This document shows positions 1-10,607 of a stretch of 64,000 nt of DNA, piece by piece. A model generated the notes under the pieces. It was not told the origin of the DNA. It searched no databases and was given only the letters and a program-made list of their open reading frames with translations. The stretch covers positions 125,787 to 189,786 of the forward strand of contig CAJNDS010000237.1 of the NCBI GenBank assembly GCA_905221605.1. The letters are read 5' to 3'. This stretch comes from Symbiodinium natans. Taxonomy: Eukaryota; Sar; Dinophyceae; Suessiales; Symbiodiniaceae. The translations under genes were made by a program, and so were the position numbers. Each line of letters starts with the position of its first letter. Position 1 is the stretch's first letter.

Positions 1-620
1 ACCAGACCATGAAACTATGGTGGTTTAGGGTTTTGAGTTTAGAGGGTTTGTGGGTTTGACAGGGTCGACAAGGGCTAGGGATTGTATGTCAGGGCAAAAC
101 GCAGGGGGTCAGTAACTTGGGGGTCGAGTAGAAAAAGGTACGGCAGAGGTTCGCCGAATGTCCCCGGGGTTCGTCGAAGGGTTCGTGGGGGCAGGGGGCC
201 TGCATTGTGTTGTATTGATTAATTAATATTCATATTATTGTTATTAATTACTACTATTATTATTATTATTATCAATTATCATTACTATGTAATGTATATA
301 TATACACATATATATTATGATTAATGCATTATATTGTAATATTACATATTAGTAAGATAATATATATATATATATATATATAACTACATATAACATGTAA
401 CTATAATGGTTTTAACAGCCAAACGTTTTTGGGGCCGAAGGGCACTTGACACGTTGGGGGGGGGGGGGGCAGGGCAGACACAAAATTCGAACAAACATGT
501 GGCCCATCCATCAGCCGTGGCCATTGACTGGCAGGACGAGGACACGGGATCACTCATTCATGTCATGGTTCTTCTAAAAAACATTTAGCAGGGGTAGGGT
601 TTCGGAAGACTTCAGGATTT
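1..620. other. Noncoding left edge with AT-rich block
   Basis: No convincing gene is seen. The first 200 bases carry degenerate TTTAGGG-like words and several GGTTCG words. Bases 215-395 are low-complexity AT-rich DNA with a (TA)n run at 361-382, and a G-run lies at about 456-468. A 60-codon ORF at 406-588 has no family features and is probably chance. Confidence 0.6.
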
Positions 621-851
621 CAATGAAGGCCTCTAAGAATTCACAGGCCCATCCCAATCCAACCAAGCATTGGCCCATCCTTAATTTCAACAGATCCCTC
701 CCAATAGTCAGATTCAGACCTCGAACGCCCGGTCCCTCCCAACAGCGCCGTGCCTGTCCGAATGGTTCTTCATCATCGACAACTCACTTGGTGCTTGCAG
801 GGGGCCCAAGGTCCGTCTTTGGAGAGCGTGCTGCATTTAAGGTTTAGTAAA

Positions 852-1017
852 CGTCCGTCAGGACGCCGTCCGTCAGGACGCCAGCCGTCAGGCTGTAGGC
901 TAGTAGGTTCGTCCGTCAGGACGCCGTCCGTCAGGACACCGTCCGTCAGGACGCCTGTACTCTAGTCTAGGTCCATCAGATCATCACTCGTCCGTCAGGA
1001 CGCCGACCGTGAGGTCG
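852..1017 (+). repeat. Array of eight 14-nt hairpins with compensatory stems
   Basis: Eight 14-nt units occur at 852-865, 867-880, 882-895, 910-923, 925-938, 940-953, 989-1002 and 1004-1017. Each is a 5-bp stem around a GTCA or GTGA loop. Most read CGTCCGTCAGGACG. Two units change both sides of the stem together: CAGCC/GGCTG at 882-895 and CGACC/GGTCG at 1004-1017. Unit 925-938 ends in A and loses its closing pair. The paired changes suggest the fold, not only the sequence, is maintained. The function is unknown. Confidence 0.8.
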
Positions 1018-1169
1018 TAAGCCTGTAGGGTACTTCAGTACTTCAGTGAATCCCCAGTCAGTAGGTCAACCCCGTTAGGTCCATCCCGGATTATTTTCAC
1101 GTGTAGTCGTAGCCCCACGGACCCGCCCAGGCCAGTGCGCCGGCTCCTCTCCTCGATGACCGGGCCAAG

Positions 1170-1600
1170 GACCGAGGGTTTAGGGTTTTGGGTTTAGGGC
1201 TTAGGGTTTTAGGGTTTGAAGTTTAGGGTTTAAAGTTTAGTGTTTAGGGTTTAGGGTTTGAAGTTTAGGGCTTAAAGTTTAGTGTTTAGGGTTTAGTAAG
1301 GGTTTAGGGTCAGGGTTCAGGGTTCGGGGCTCAGGGTTCAGGGTCAAGGGTTATTTAAGGCTCTAGGGTTAGTCAGGTTTAGGGTTTGGGGTTTGGGGTT
1401 TAGGGTTCAGGCTTGGGGTTTGGAGTTTAAACTTATTTAGGGTAATTTAGGGATTAGGGTTTGAAGTTAGTGTTTCGGGTTTAAAGTTTAGGGTGTAGTA
1501 TAGGGTTTAGGGTTTAGGGTTTATTTGAGAAGCAGAAGTTGAGCCATCTGGTTATTTGCACCGATAGCCCAAAACCCTAAACCCTCATTTAAAGCCTTAG
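1170..1600 (+). repeat. Degenerate TTTAGGG telomere-type repeats
   Basis: The stretch is made of imperfect TTTAGGG units, mostly in the GGGTTTA orientation, with a few CCCTAAA words near 1570-1610. The units have drifted (TTTAGTG, TTCAGGG, TTGGGG). I see no coding potential here. Confidence 0.75.
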
Positions 1601-1724
1601 CCTTAAACCCTATACCCGAGCCCAGTCAACATAAATTATGTCATGAGTTCCAAGGCCCACTTGGCTCCCAGGTCCTTCTGGAGTAGCCTTTTCACAAAGT
1701 TTCACACCTGGCCCTTCCGTGACC

Positions 1725-1808
1725 ATGGTAAAGGACTCCGGGAAGCCCAAGAAAGGTGCTCACTCCGAGTACTGGCGGCGGGTCCGTCTTTTGGGAGTCG
1801 CTGGGATT
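1725..1808 (+). CDS. Possible first exon of the Pro/Ala-rich gene
   Basis: An ATG in a good eukaryotic start context (GACCATGG) opens a short basic frame, MVKDSGKPKKGAHSEYWRRV and onwards, that stays open for about 28 codons before a stop. It lies directly upstream of the exon at 1972 and on the same strand, so it could be its start exon. The donor site was not identified and the phase of the join is untested. It could instead be a chance frame. Confidence 0.3.
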
Positions 1809-1971
1809 GTATATTAGCACTATTCTGACCGAGGTGTTCAAACTATGTTGACTTGTGCTTCTTTCTCTGAGACTTTTTGAAAAATCAGCGGCAAGGACGT
1901 CTCCTCAGGTAAAATCCATTGCGAAATGTTATGTTATTTAGTTAGTCGAGCATTCATGATCCGTGCCTTAG

Positions 1972-2280
1972 GAGGATGAGGCGAACCGCCAATGGTATTT
2001 GCGCTTTGGGTCCGTCCAGGAGAAGGCCAGCGCAAAGGCCGCAGCGCCCGTCCGGCCACCAAAGGCCGCTGCTAAGCCGGTCCAGCCCCCGCAGTATCAT
2101 CCACCACCAGGGGTCCCTCCGACCCCCTTTGGGTCCAACACCCGGCCACCAAAAGCCTCTGCCCAGCCCTTCCAGCCCCCGCAGTATCCAGCAGCAGCGG
2201 CCCCTCCCCCCGAGCAGCCGGCCGCGGCCCCTCCCGTCCCACCCATCCAGATCATAGCCCCTCCCCCGCAGACCATCCAG
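1972..2280 (+). CDS. Exon, Pro/Ala-rich protein
   Basis: A TTAG acceptor at 1968-1971 opens a frame of 103 codons without stops. It ends at a CAG followed by the canonical donor GTCAGT, so the exon is exactly 309 nt and phase 0 at both ends. The peptide begins EDEANRQWYLRFGS. It then becomes a proline/alanine linker with a twice-used block containing QPPQY (V/F-QPPQY at about residues 38 and 70). I recognise no domain. Such linkers are common in nuclear or RNA-associated proteins, but no role can be assigned. Exons at 2538 and 2882 are probably downstream parts of the same gene. Confidence 0.55.
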
Positions 2281-2537
2281 GTCAGTCACACGGAGCTTTA
2301 GCCAAATGATGTACTAACATAACATTTGCCTGGTAGAACAATTATTAGGTCCGATTGTTGTTTTCTGAGAAAGCCACAAACACCAAGGACACAAGCTTGA
2401 TCCTGGGCATGGCCTCTCAGTTCATGTGCCTGTGAAAACGTTAGCATTGTAGCCTTTTTTAGTAGTAGCCTAGTAGATCAGTCAAGAGACTGCCATGTAA
2501 AACTAATAATAATGTGGGAAGCAATGAATTCTGCAGA

Positions 2538-2711
2538 CGAAGGACGGACGCTGCCAAAAACATGCGAACTGCGGAGGAACGCAGAGCGGAGGAGGCACGG
2601 CGGTCCCTCAGCAACAACGCCAAGGAGGCCCAGCTCGCGGCGCAGGAGGAGATCGTCAAGGCCCGTCTCAAGGCTGCGGACATCATTGCTGAGGCCATGA
2701 GGCAGGCCCAG
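2538..2711 (+). CDS. Exon, charged coiled-coil segment
   Basis: The open frame encodes a highly charged helix rich in Glu, Arg and Ala (AAKNMRTAEERRAEEARRS and onwards), typical of a single-helix or coiled-coil segment. If the exon ends at CAG 2709-2711, the intron starts with GC (GCCACT) and ends with CAG at 2879-2881, and both flanking exons are phase 0. That supports a GC-AG intron. The upstream edge is uncertain because the nearest acceptor (2535-2536) leaves one extra base. Without splicing, the frame would stop at 2718-2720. Confidence 0.5.
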
Positions 2712-2881
2712 GCCACTTGAGCTGGAGACGTTAATTATGTCTTTTATTATGGTTTAGTTTTTAAAATTTTAGGGGGGTGACTTGGCAACTACTTACTTGG
2801 GGGCTGGCTGAGAATAAGTGTGTTAATAAAATCCAATGCATAGGCTTAAGAGCCGGTTCTTTTGAAATTTTGCCTGCCCAG

Positions 2882-3190
2882 GCACTGACCGGTTCTTCCG
2901 CAGCCAAGTCAGCCGGTCCTCCTGCCAAGGACCCTCCGCCAGCCAAAGCAGCTGCTCCCAGCCCCGCCAAGAGCAATCCCAAGGCCAAGCCCGCCCCTCC
3001 CAGTCCCAGTTCTTCGGACTCTTCTGCAAGCGGTTCCTCAGCAGCGAAGACGAGAAACGCCAGGCTCCGGAAGAAACTGAAGAAGGCAGCCAAGAAGGCG
3101 AAGAAGGAGGCGGAGAGCCGGAAAAGGGGGGGTGGTGGTGGTGGAGGATCAGAAGGCCCATCCAACAAGGGCAAGCGCAGCCGGGCTTGA
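2882..3190 (+). CDS. Terminal exon, Ser/Pro/Ala-rich with basic tail
   Basis: After a CCCAG acceptor the frame runs 102 codons to a TGA at 3188-3190. The first two thirds are Ala/Pro/Ser/Lys-rich. They are followed by a strongly basic stretch (RKKLKKAAKKAKKEAESRKR), a Gly run and a final KGKRSRA. The basic tail resembles a nuclear localisation or nucleic-acid-binding tail. This is inferred from composition only, with no domain recognised. The exon joins in phase to 2538-2711 through a GC-AG intron. Confidence 0.55.
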   Translation, partial: ALTGSSAAKSAGPPAKDPPPAKAAAPSPAKSNPKAKPAPPSPSSSDSSASGSSAAKTRNARLRKKLKKAAKKAKKEAESRKRGGGGGGGSEGPSNKGKRSRA

Positions 3191-4076
3191 AGCATGGGGT
3201 CAAGTAGGTCCTTCGATACTGAGTATTCATTTAATAATAATAAGTCTAAAACAAGTAGAATAAAATTCCGGCTTGGCTCTTCCGCGAAAGCCCTCGCTTC
3301 GAAGCCTGGTTGCTGGCGCTTCCTTTTTAGGGCCTTTCACCAGCCTCGCGGAGCCTCGTGACGCCTGAGAAAAAGCTTCCACATGCCCGAAGCCAAGGCT
3401 ATTTAATTTAACATGATGCCATGAGCCCTAAGTAACACCTAAATAACCCTAAACAAACACTGCCAAAAGCCCCGAAGCCTAGCCCTAAGGCCCACTAAAT
3501 AAACCCGAAACCCTCCCCTAAGGAACTACGACTGCAGTGTTCAGGGAGTTCTGGGATGATTCATTCACATTACATTGTCCTCTCCAAACGTCACTCTTGT
3601 TCTTGGTCATTGGTTTGTCTTGTGGGATCTCAAACTACTACCTGGCCCCGCGAGGATGGCGATTTGGGCGGCTCTTCCGGGTGCAAGGCTAAGCTTCCCA
3701 GTGAGTGAATGCGACATGCCAGACAAGTCCAGCAGGATTCATGCGACCTAACTAACTTGACTCGTGAGTCCTTCCCGCAGGTCCCTCCAGCCGATGGCCC
3801 CGCTTTCTACAGCTGCTTCCACGGAGGCTCTCTCAGTGCTTGAGTCAGTAGCTACAGGTTCCTCTCGTGGGCGTTTGCAGTCGTAGGTCTGACAGAGTTT
3901 CCAAGTGTCAAGTTCAAGTGCTGAGCACGGACTTTTGTGAATCTGCAGCATTTTCCGAGGGCAGGAGCTTGCGTGGAACATTCGTGTAGGATATTATATT
4001 CAAGGATTTGGTGGGTCCATTGTCCATCAGTGCATGACTTGTCACTACTGGTCCTCGCGACACTGCCTTTGCTTCA
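3191..4076. other. Intergenic or intronic stretch, no clear gene
   Basis: This segment contains scattered degenerate CCCTAAA words (about 3430-3515), several GGYYCNTC octamers and possible acceptors such as the CGCAG before GTCCCTCC at about 3780. Short frames exist but none has supported ends. It may hold a small exon of the following gene. Confidence 0.4.
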
Positions 4077-4475
4077 ATGGCGGTCCCTCAGTCTACTTTG
4101 GTGGAGATCACAAGTTTCGGAGACAACCCAGACACGGCGACGGCCCCTCCAGTGACTCCAGCGGCCCCTCCTACAGAAGCGACCGGAGCCACTTGATTGC
4201 GTGGCCGTGGTTTGCTGTCACTGTTCGGTTTCTGTTCCGGTGCTCCGGTCCTGTTCGAACTATACTAAGGCTGCCAGCACCACTACGGCTCCTCCTGCTG
4301 GGAACGCCTTTGTGAACTGGCCCCCGGACGAGCCTGGTGCCAAAGGCAGGGCAGGCATTTTGTTTTGCCGTCACGGCACATTCATCACTCCTGTTTGTGC
4401 ACCTCTCCGTCCCTGCAGAACGTCGGGCTCATCTCACGGAAGCGGAGGAAGCGGCCCTTCGGTTGCAGAAGCGAA
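4077..4475 (+). CDS. Exons of a Thr/Pro/Ala-rich protein
   Basis: An ATG at 4077 opens 39 codons (MAVPQSTLVEITSFGDN and a TAPP-rich tail) to a TGA at 4194, and may be a start exon. A separate frame up to 4345 (STTTAPPAGNAFVNWPPDEP) ends with AAAG. Its intron 4346-4418 begins GC and ends CAG. The next exon, 4419-4475, restores the frame exactly and encodes a charged helix, RRAHLTEAEEAALRLQKR. This one-base-phase match is good evidence for a GC-AG intron. The following intron starts GTGGTA and consists mainly of a (GTA)n microsatellite. The relation to 5317-6290 is inferred from strand and spacing. Confidence 0.45.
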
Positions 4476-4495
4476 GTGGTAGTGGTAGTGGTAGT

Positions 4496-4538
<43 letters not shown>

Positions 4539-4539
4539 C

Positions 4540-4574
<35 letters not shown>

Positions 4575-4705
4575 CAGTAGTAGTAGTAGTAGTAGTAGTA
4601 GCAGTAGTGGTAGTGGTGTAGTGGTACTGTGCTAGGGGTAGTGGTAGTGGTAGTGGTAGTGGTAGTGGTAGTAGTGGTAGTGGTAGTGGTAGTGGTACTG
4701 TTAGT
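4476..4705 (+). repeat. (GTA)n trinucleotide microsatellite in an intron
   Basis: About 220 bases of GTA/GTG/GCA triplets, mostly (TAG)n. They directly follow the donor of the exon ending at 4475. The valine-only frame seen here is a by-product of the repeat, not a gene. Confidence 0.9.
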
Positions 4706-4754
4706 GCTCTAAAATACTGTTTGTGCTTGATTCTGCACAGGCCCTTCCTCAGAC

Positions 4755-5240
4755 ATGAACCGAGGCCCGTCTATGCATTCGGCAGAAGTATCCGGAGGTG
4801 TACTGGGCCCTTCTGAAGTTAAACTGCGACTTCGAGGCCATGGTCGTGTCCTGTCTGCAGGATTTATAATTTTCATGGCTTCCGAGGTGTCAGTGCGACA
4901 TGGCATTTAATCAGTTTGGACGATTGTCAATTGTGAATCTACGAAGGATCTGTACAACCTCTTGGAGTACTCTGACAAGGGTCACTCCACGGGTCGGTCC
5001 TTCGTGAACAGGATGGTCCGTTTCTTGACAAGCAATGATACCTTCTAAGACGATCCCAAAAACATCGCAGCCTGTGACTCAGTCAGTGCCTGGCCCTTCA
5101 ACTTAGGTCAGATCTTGGCAAAGTCCGGGAAGGCAGAGTGCCGGCACGAAAACATGAGAATATGGAAGTACCCCGAGAACGTCGTGACGGTCCATTGCAG
5201 GAAAAGCTTGGAGGCCCTTCGCATCTCAGCTGCAATTCCA
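4755..5240 (+). CDS. Probable small exons, unrecognised
   Basis: Three pieces look coding. Near 4770-4861 one frame gives KYPEVYWALLKLNCDFEAM and onwards, while a competing frame gives Gly-Pro-Ser-rich peptide. At about 4945-5045 the frame KDLYNLLEYSDKGHSTGRSF is open to a TAA. At about 5110-5240 a charged peptide, DLGKVREGRVPARKHENMEV, follows a TTAG acceptor. Donors and phases were not resolved, so this is a zone of probable exons rather than a model. No domain is recognised. Confidence 0.3.
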
Positions 5241-5316
5241 TTGGCAATGCAGCAGATTTCTTTACTTACCTCCATGGTCCATGTAAAGTTTTGCTTGCAA
5301 CTCAGAAGAAGACGTG

Positions 5317-6290
5317 TTGAAGTGGTGGGAGGAGGACCCGGAGGAGGAGGCCCGTCCTAAATGGTGGGACAAGCAGAAAAGGCCCGGCTCCTCCAAAGAC
5401 GGTGACAAGCCCGGTTCCTCCAAAGACGGTGGTGCATCCAAAGACAAGATGCAGAGTGCCGGTTGGGCCTATGTGCCACCACCTCCCCCCGAGCCGGCCC
5501 CTCCACCAACCGCAGACCCTTGGGACCCCGCAGACGTTGGCGCAGGTGCTTCTTCTTCTGTCCCCACCGCAGACCCTGGCCCAGGCTCGTCTGTCCCCAC
5601 CACTGTCCCTGCCCCAGGTTCTTCTGCTTGCGGAGCCACGGTACTTCAAGGGATCCCAGCGTCCATGATGCCCGACGGCCCTTCTTTGCCCACCCCAGCC
5701 ATGAAGGCCCAGGCTGACGCCCAGGCCCAGGCCCAGGCCCAGGCCCAGGCCCATCCCCAGCCCAAGGCCCGTCCCCAGACCCAGGCCCAGCCCCAGGCCC
5801 AGCCCCAGCCCCAGGCCCAGACCCAGGCAGGCTTCGTTGCAGACCTGGCTGACATGCGGGAGAAGGCGGCCCATCGCCGGGGCCAGTTGCTGCAGCCCCA
5901 AACTGAGCCGTTTTTGGTCGCGGAGACACAGGTCGGCCCTTCCACTGCGGAAGCCACAGCACCATCGACACAGGGCCCTTCCCTTGAGCCAGCCACAGCA
6001 CCAGCACCAGCCACGGGCCCTTGCCACGTTGAGGTAAAGGCCCCTCCACCACAACCGCCCCAGACTGAGGCTCCATCAACTGAGGCTGCGGCAGCTGCCA
6101 CGACTGCGGCTGCTCCGACAACGGCGGCCCCTCCGACAGTGACCTCTGACCCCACGGCCGTTGCGCAGCAGACCCCTCAGGAGGAGGTCCCTCAAGACGG
6201 AGATTGGAACAGTGGAGGATGGTCCTGGTGGCAGGGCTGGTCGTGGCAGCAGGATGCTCAGTGTGCTGCCTCGTTTAAACACAGATGTTC
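5317..6290 (+). CDS. Large exon, Ala/Gln/Pro-rich protein with Trp-rich end
   Basis: One frame stays open for about 350 codons. It starts EDVLKWWEEDPEEEARPKWW, then has two KPGSSKDG-type repeats, a proline run, Ser/Pro/Ala-rich spacers and an (AlaGln)n block coming from a GCCCAG/GCCCAGGCC repeat at about 5700-5830. It ends in a Trp/Gly/Gln-rich stretch (NSGGWSWWQGWSWQQ). No enzymatic domain is visible and the composition suggests a disordered protein. The exon end near 6255-6290 is uncertain, as the frame runs on to a stop at 6384. Many of its Gly-Pro-Ser triplets are the GGYYCNTC octamer read in one frame. Confidence 0.5.
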
Positions 6291-6384
6291 GTTAGAGTGG
6301 TCTTGTGAGAGTCGAGACTGGAGTGCTGGTTTGTTCTTGCATTCTCAGGTGAAGGTCCTTCTGAGACAACGAGCCCTGTTTTAG

Positions 6385-7164
6385 CCAACGGCATCGTCTT
6401 CGAGCTCGCCGGGTTCGTCGGAAGTGATCAGGCTGTCAATGAGTTTTGGTTCCTGGCCAGCCACAACAACGTGGCAACATAAGAGCCTGAGGCCCTTCTT
6501 AGCTGCACAGCTCGCAGGCCTCTCCTTCAACAAGTGAAAAAAAGGAGTGCTGCGCCTGAGTGCTTGGGTTTTTTAACGATTCACGTCCACGATTGGATGC
6601 AGTGTCCGTCCTTTCCCCTGTCTGTCAGGCTGCCCGGCTGCTGCAGCGGCTCTTCCCGCAGACTTCCCAGTGTGTCGGAGAGTCAAGTTAGTCATTACTC
6701 CATTCCTCATGTCAAGGACAGTCTGCAAAAAATGTTGCAGACGGTGTCGTGTTGGAATTCTCCCGGCCCAGGTTCTTCACGCAGCAGGAGTCGACGAAGC
6801 AGACAGCCACTGAGTGAGGTCATGATGCCACGGAGTGGTGGCGCCAGAAGTGACGGAGGTTGTTGCCACGACCCGCGGCAACCACCTCCAGCACTTCTGA
6901 CGCTCCCACTCGGTGGTATCATCACCCACAATGCGAGGCAGGCGACACTTTCTTTCAGTCCGTGACAAAGCACGTTCTTCTCGACTCATGGACAGTCCAT
7001 TAGAAAGTCGAGTTAGTAGGTCGAACCTGAAAGATAATTGCCAGGAGAAGCGCCGTGATGGTGCATGGCCCTGGACTGAAGCACGGCCCTCGTGAAGGCA
7101 TGTGTCAGTAGGGTATTCCACAGCTGTAAGGCTTCTCAGTAGGATCCATGAAACTAAACATTTG
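6385..7164. other. Stretch with no resolved gene
   Basis: The stretch has several octamers and possible acceptors (for example the CGCAG at about 6660) but only short frames with unsupported ends. I see no recognisable product. Confidence 0.35.
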
Positions 7165-8095
7165 AGTATGAATTATAGCGCATCGTATGCAACGGATGCA
7201 TGACCTCAACGTTCAGGTCCCTCTACCGGACATGCGCCGCCACGGCGCTTTGCACAAGATGCGCCGGCACGGCGCTTGGTCCTTGTGTGGTCTTATGCTT
7301 GTTTTTTACTAATACAATGAAAATTAAACATGTCCTTTAAAAAAATACGCTATCTAATGTATTGCCATTTTAAACAGCATCGGGGGGAATGCGGCGTCAC
7401 GGCGCTGAGGGCCCCATGAGCCTGCTGAATATTGCTATTCCTGTTTTTTAAATCATTAAACGGTATAGATAGAGTGGCACTCCTTGACGTTTTCATCCAG
7501 GTAGTATATTTTGAATTAGAATACATCATATACAACGGATGCATGACCTCAACGTTCAGGTCCCTCTACTGCACATGCGCCGCCACGGCGCTTTGAACAA
7601 GATGCACCGGCACGGCGCTTGGTCCTTACAGGTTGATCGTCTTCTTGTTTTTCTACTAATAAAACCAAGACTAAACATGTTTGTCTTGTAAATACATTGT
7701 TTTGCCATTTGTATAAGGCATTAAATATGCCGTGGCACTGTGCAGATCCCTTTACCCCGTGAGCCTGCTGATTGCTATTCCTGTTTTAACCAGACAAAGT
7801 TCTAAATTGAGATTTCGAAATAGAGTGGGTTACCCTTTGCGTCTTGCGCCGTCACGGTGCAATGCCGGCCATGCGCCGTCGCGGCGCATTGCAATTCATT
7901 CGTTTTAGTACCGGTGTCTCTCTATGAACATTCTTACTTGACAGAAATTGTTTGATTCATTCTGTTTGTTACAAAATATATACCAGTTAATTAATTGCAT
8001 TGAAGAGTCACAAAGCCTCTTTGAATGAGGTTGTTCTTGGACTCATGCGCTGTCACGGCGCATGTTCTCTGATGCGGCGGCCCGGTGCTTGGTGG
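7165..8095. repeat. Tandem 343-bp duplication with GC palindrome family
   Basis: Two diverged copies of a unit of about 343 bp lie side by side; for example, TGACCTCAACGTTCAGG occurs at 7201 and 7544. In and after them sit 15-nt palindromes close to GCGCCGNCACGGCGC at 7234, 7261, 7391, 7577, 7604, 7846, 7873 and 8047, with a weaker one at 8074. Each is a 5-6 bp GC stem around a three-base loop. The surrounding sequence is AT-rich and noncoding. Confidence 0.8.
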
Positions 8096-8395
8096 GTATG
8101 GTGCATAAGTGTAGATAGAGCAATCGTTCCAGACAGCTTACGTGCAGGTTTGCATTCTTGGAAGTCAAAGTGCTTGCTTTGATGGCTTGCGAGTCACGTC
8201 GTTCAGCTTAAGAAACTCAGGTTCTTCCACCCAGCCTCTGCCTCAGCAATCGAGCTGGATCCTCAGTCGAGAGACGGACCTTCCAGGAATACAGGAAAAC
8301 ATTGACTCATGCGCATGAATCACAGTGATGTTTGATGATGAGCCCAAGTGCTCAAAGAGAACCTCCGCCCTTCGGGCTTTGATTTGTAGTGGTTG

Positions 8396-9997
8396 ATGGA
8401 GGACGCTCCGGCAATGAAGCCCTTCCTCGGTTGGGCGGAGGTGGTATTGAGCAGCGTGAGCAAGGACTTTCCGGACTGGCAGCGGTCCTTCCTGGGTCAC
8501 AGATCCACGTACTTTACGTGTTGCTCTGGTTTGGGCACTGCCGAAATCGCTTGCAAGCAGATTCGTGAAGCATCGGCAAAGGTCTTTCCGAAGCCCGTGC
8601 GGCTCATCTGTCGTTATGCAATGGATCCGGACCCCGATTGCCAAAGGGCTTTGCTTTTGCAGGACACGGGGCATCTTTGGTCCTCCATTTATGACTTCTT
8701 CCCAGAAAGCAAGAAGCAGAAGACAGGAGGTAATGCGGAAAGCAAGGTCCGTCACTTCTGCGACAGCTTCGACGCACGTAACGGCTCATCTTGCGAACGC
8801 CATGCTGGTTGCCGGTGTGTTCCTAAACGCACCCATGGCAGCATCTGTGGCAGTCCCTGCCAGCCATGGTCCCGCATGGGAGCCAAGCGAGGCCAGGGAG
8901 CATGACTTTGAGTCAGATATCATAAGATGTTGATATCAAGTCAATAGTTACATCCACCGCCGGCCCCCTGCAGGAATCGATGATCCCAGAACCAACGTCC
9001 TCTTTGGCTGGCTTGCAATGGTCAAGCAGCACCGGCTCTTCTGGGCCCTGCATGAGAATGTATGGGGATTTCCGAGTTTCGACTTGAATATTCAAGGTGG
9101 GTTGCCGTGTATAGGTCCAAGTTGTCACAAGTACTACTAGAGCCTTCGCTGGAAGCCCTGGCCCAGGATGGAGATGCTCGATGCAGCGTTGCCGGAGTTT
9201 CAGGTTTTTCACTTGAAAGGGAGCCCTGCTGACTGGGGTCACATTGGAATGGCCCGCCCACGTGTGTGGTCCATCGTGTACCATCGGGAGAAGGTAGAGG
9301 TGCTCTTCAATCCAGGCGAGGTCTATCAGATCCTCTGCTGCACCCTACGCAAAGGCTTGGGGAGCCTTCCTGCGTCCATCTTCTGGCAGCACACGCCGCC
9401 TGCTGACGTGGTCGCGATGGAGAACAGTATCAGGGAGCAGCGGCAGCTGGCAGCCCTGAGCTCTGGCCCATCAGATGACTGGTCCTACCTGCTGACAGAG
9501 AGCCAGCAGAGGCACAGCAAGCGTGTGAGTCCAGGTAAGGTCTGCAGCTTTTTTTAAATAGGTTTTCTGAGTGCAGCTCTCGTGGGACAATGTCTGTGAA
9601 TGGCAGGCACTTGAGTGGTTATGAAGCGAAGTGGAGACAGCTTCATGGTGGTCCTTCTGATCTCGACGACGGCTGTGTCTTCGACCTGAGCCAGAATCCT
9701 GAGCACTGCTGTCTTTGGACGTCACGACACGGGTCCCTCCCGACCTTCCGGCGCAATAGTAAGCTATGGGTTCCGTGTTTGAAACGATTCCTCTTGCCGC
9801 GTGAGGCGGCCCTTCTCATGGGCTTCAGCGGCCCATCTTTGCAGCACGTGCATCAAAACAATGTCGGGAATGCGATGAGCTTGCAGACGGTGGGTCTGAT
9901 GATTCTGGCTGCTCTTTTAAGTGCGGCCCCTCTCCCCAGGGCAGCTCCAGGCCCGGAAGTGCCTGGAGCTGCCCACGTGACTGCGGTGAAGAATTAA
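8396..9997 (+). CDS. C5-cytosine DNA methyltransferase, multi-exon
   Basis: This gene encodes a cytosine-C5 DNA methyltransferase, which transfers a methyl group from S-adenosylmethionine to cytosine in DNA. Exon 1 (8396-8897) starts at the first ATG after an in-frame stop. It has motif I (YFTCCSGLGTAEIAC, SAM binding), an acidic motif-II-like DPDPDCQ and catalytic motif IV (GSPCQPWSRMG). Exon 2 (8974 to about 9100) carries motif VI (ALHENVWGF). Exon 3 (about 9167-9530) carries motif VIII (GMARPRVWSIVYHR). Exon 4 (9607-9997) carries a target-recognition stretch and motifs IX/X (NNVGNAMS), then a TAA. The first intron, 8898-8973, fits only as GA-AG. Order and spacing match the family, and all key residues seen are intact. 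C5-methyltransferases are known to have been captured by retrotransposons in dinoflagellates, so it could be element-borne. No reverse transcriptase is visible nearby. Confidence 0.85.
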
Positions 9998-10149
9998 AAA
10001 GAAACTGCTTCGTTTTCTGTCGTGCACAAGTCATGGTCAGTCATTGACACAAGAGAAACTTTGAAACGTGCCTTGCTCGACTTTTACTTTGCTCCGCCCA
10101 GGTGGTCAGTCCATCAAGCGCCTCACTTCGGGCTGCTCCACGGCATTGC

Positions 10150-10490
10150 CATGGATTTGTTTACTTGGCGGTTTCCCGCTTCATGGGTGGGGGCAGTTCG
10201 CAACGAGCATGTGGCGGGTTCGCAATGGAGGCTTCCGGGGTTCGTATGCAGGCCGGGCGGGGTTCGCCACTAACCCTGCCGAGTTCGTAGCCGGAGGGTT
10301 CGTCGAAGCCCGGGTTCCTTTTGATTTTCAATTCAAAGCCAGGGTTCGCAGAACCCTGGCTTGGGTTCGTGGAACCATCTGTTTGGGTTCGTGGCAGGGT
10401 TCGTGCTAAGCTTCCTGTTTGCTGTCTTTGGGGTTCGTGCGCGGGTTCGTGGACACACGGTTCGCAGATCTTCGTTTGCTGCTCCTGGCT
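10150..10490 (+). repeat. Cluster of GGGTTCG words
   Basis: About ten GGGTTCG or GGTTCG words lie within 300 bases, for example near 10260, 10300, 10340, 10365, 10387, 10397, 10430, 10443 and 10467. One forms a perfect hairpin, GGGTTCGCAGAACCC. The same words occur at about 150-195 and 20355-20400. No coding frame is supported. Confidence 0.55.
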
Positions 10491-10607
10491 AGTTCCATAC
10501 TGTATTGTTTGTCAGTCACTCGTAAGTGGCCCCAAACCATTGATGAGGCAAGTCAGGCTTCCAGTTAAGGCAGCTGCGGCCCAGGTCCCTCTCAGGAATC
10601 CTGACGA

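Noticed and set aside
4476-4705. Frame of almost pure valine
   Set aside because: It is the (GTA)n microsatellite in an intron.
5302-6155. Three long - strand frames opposite the Pro/Ala/Gln exon
   Set aside because: GC-rich CCN/GCN repeats leave the complement open. The + strand has the better start, acceptor and composition.
10340-10360. tRNA-like B box (GGTTCG words)
   Set aside because: No A box at the right distance and no cloverleaf; many similar words occur without tRNA context.
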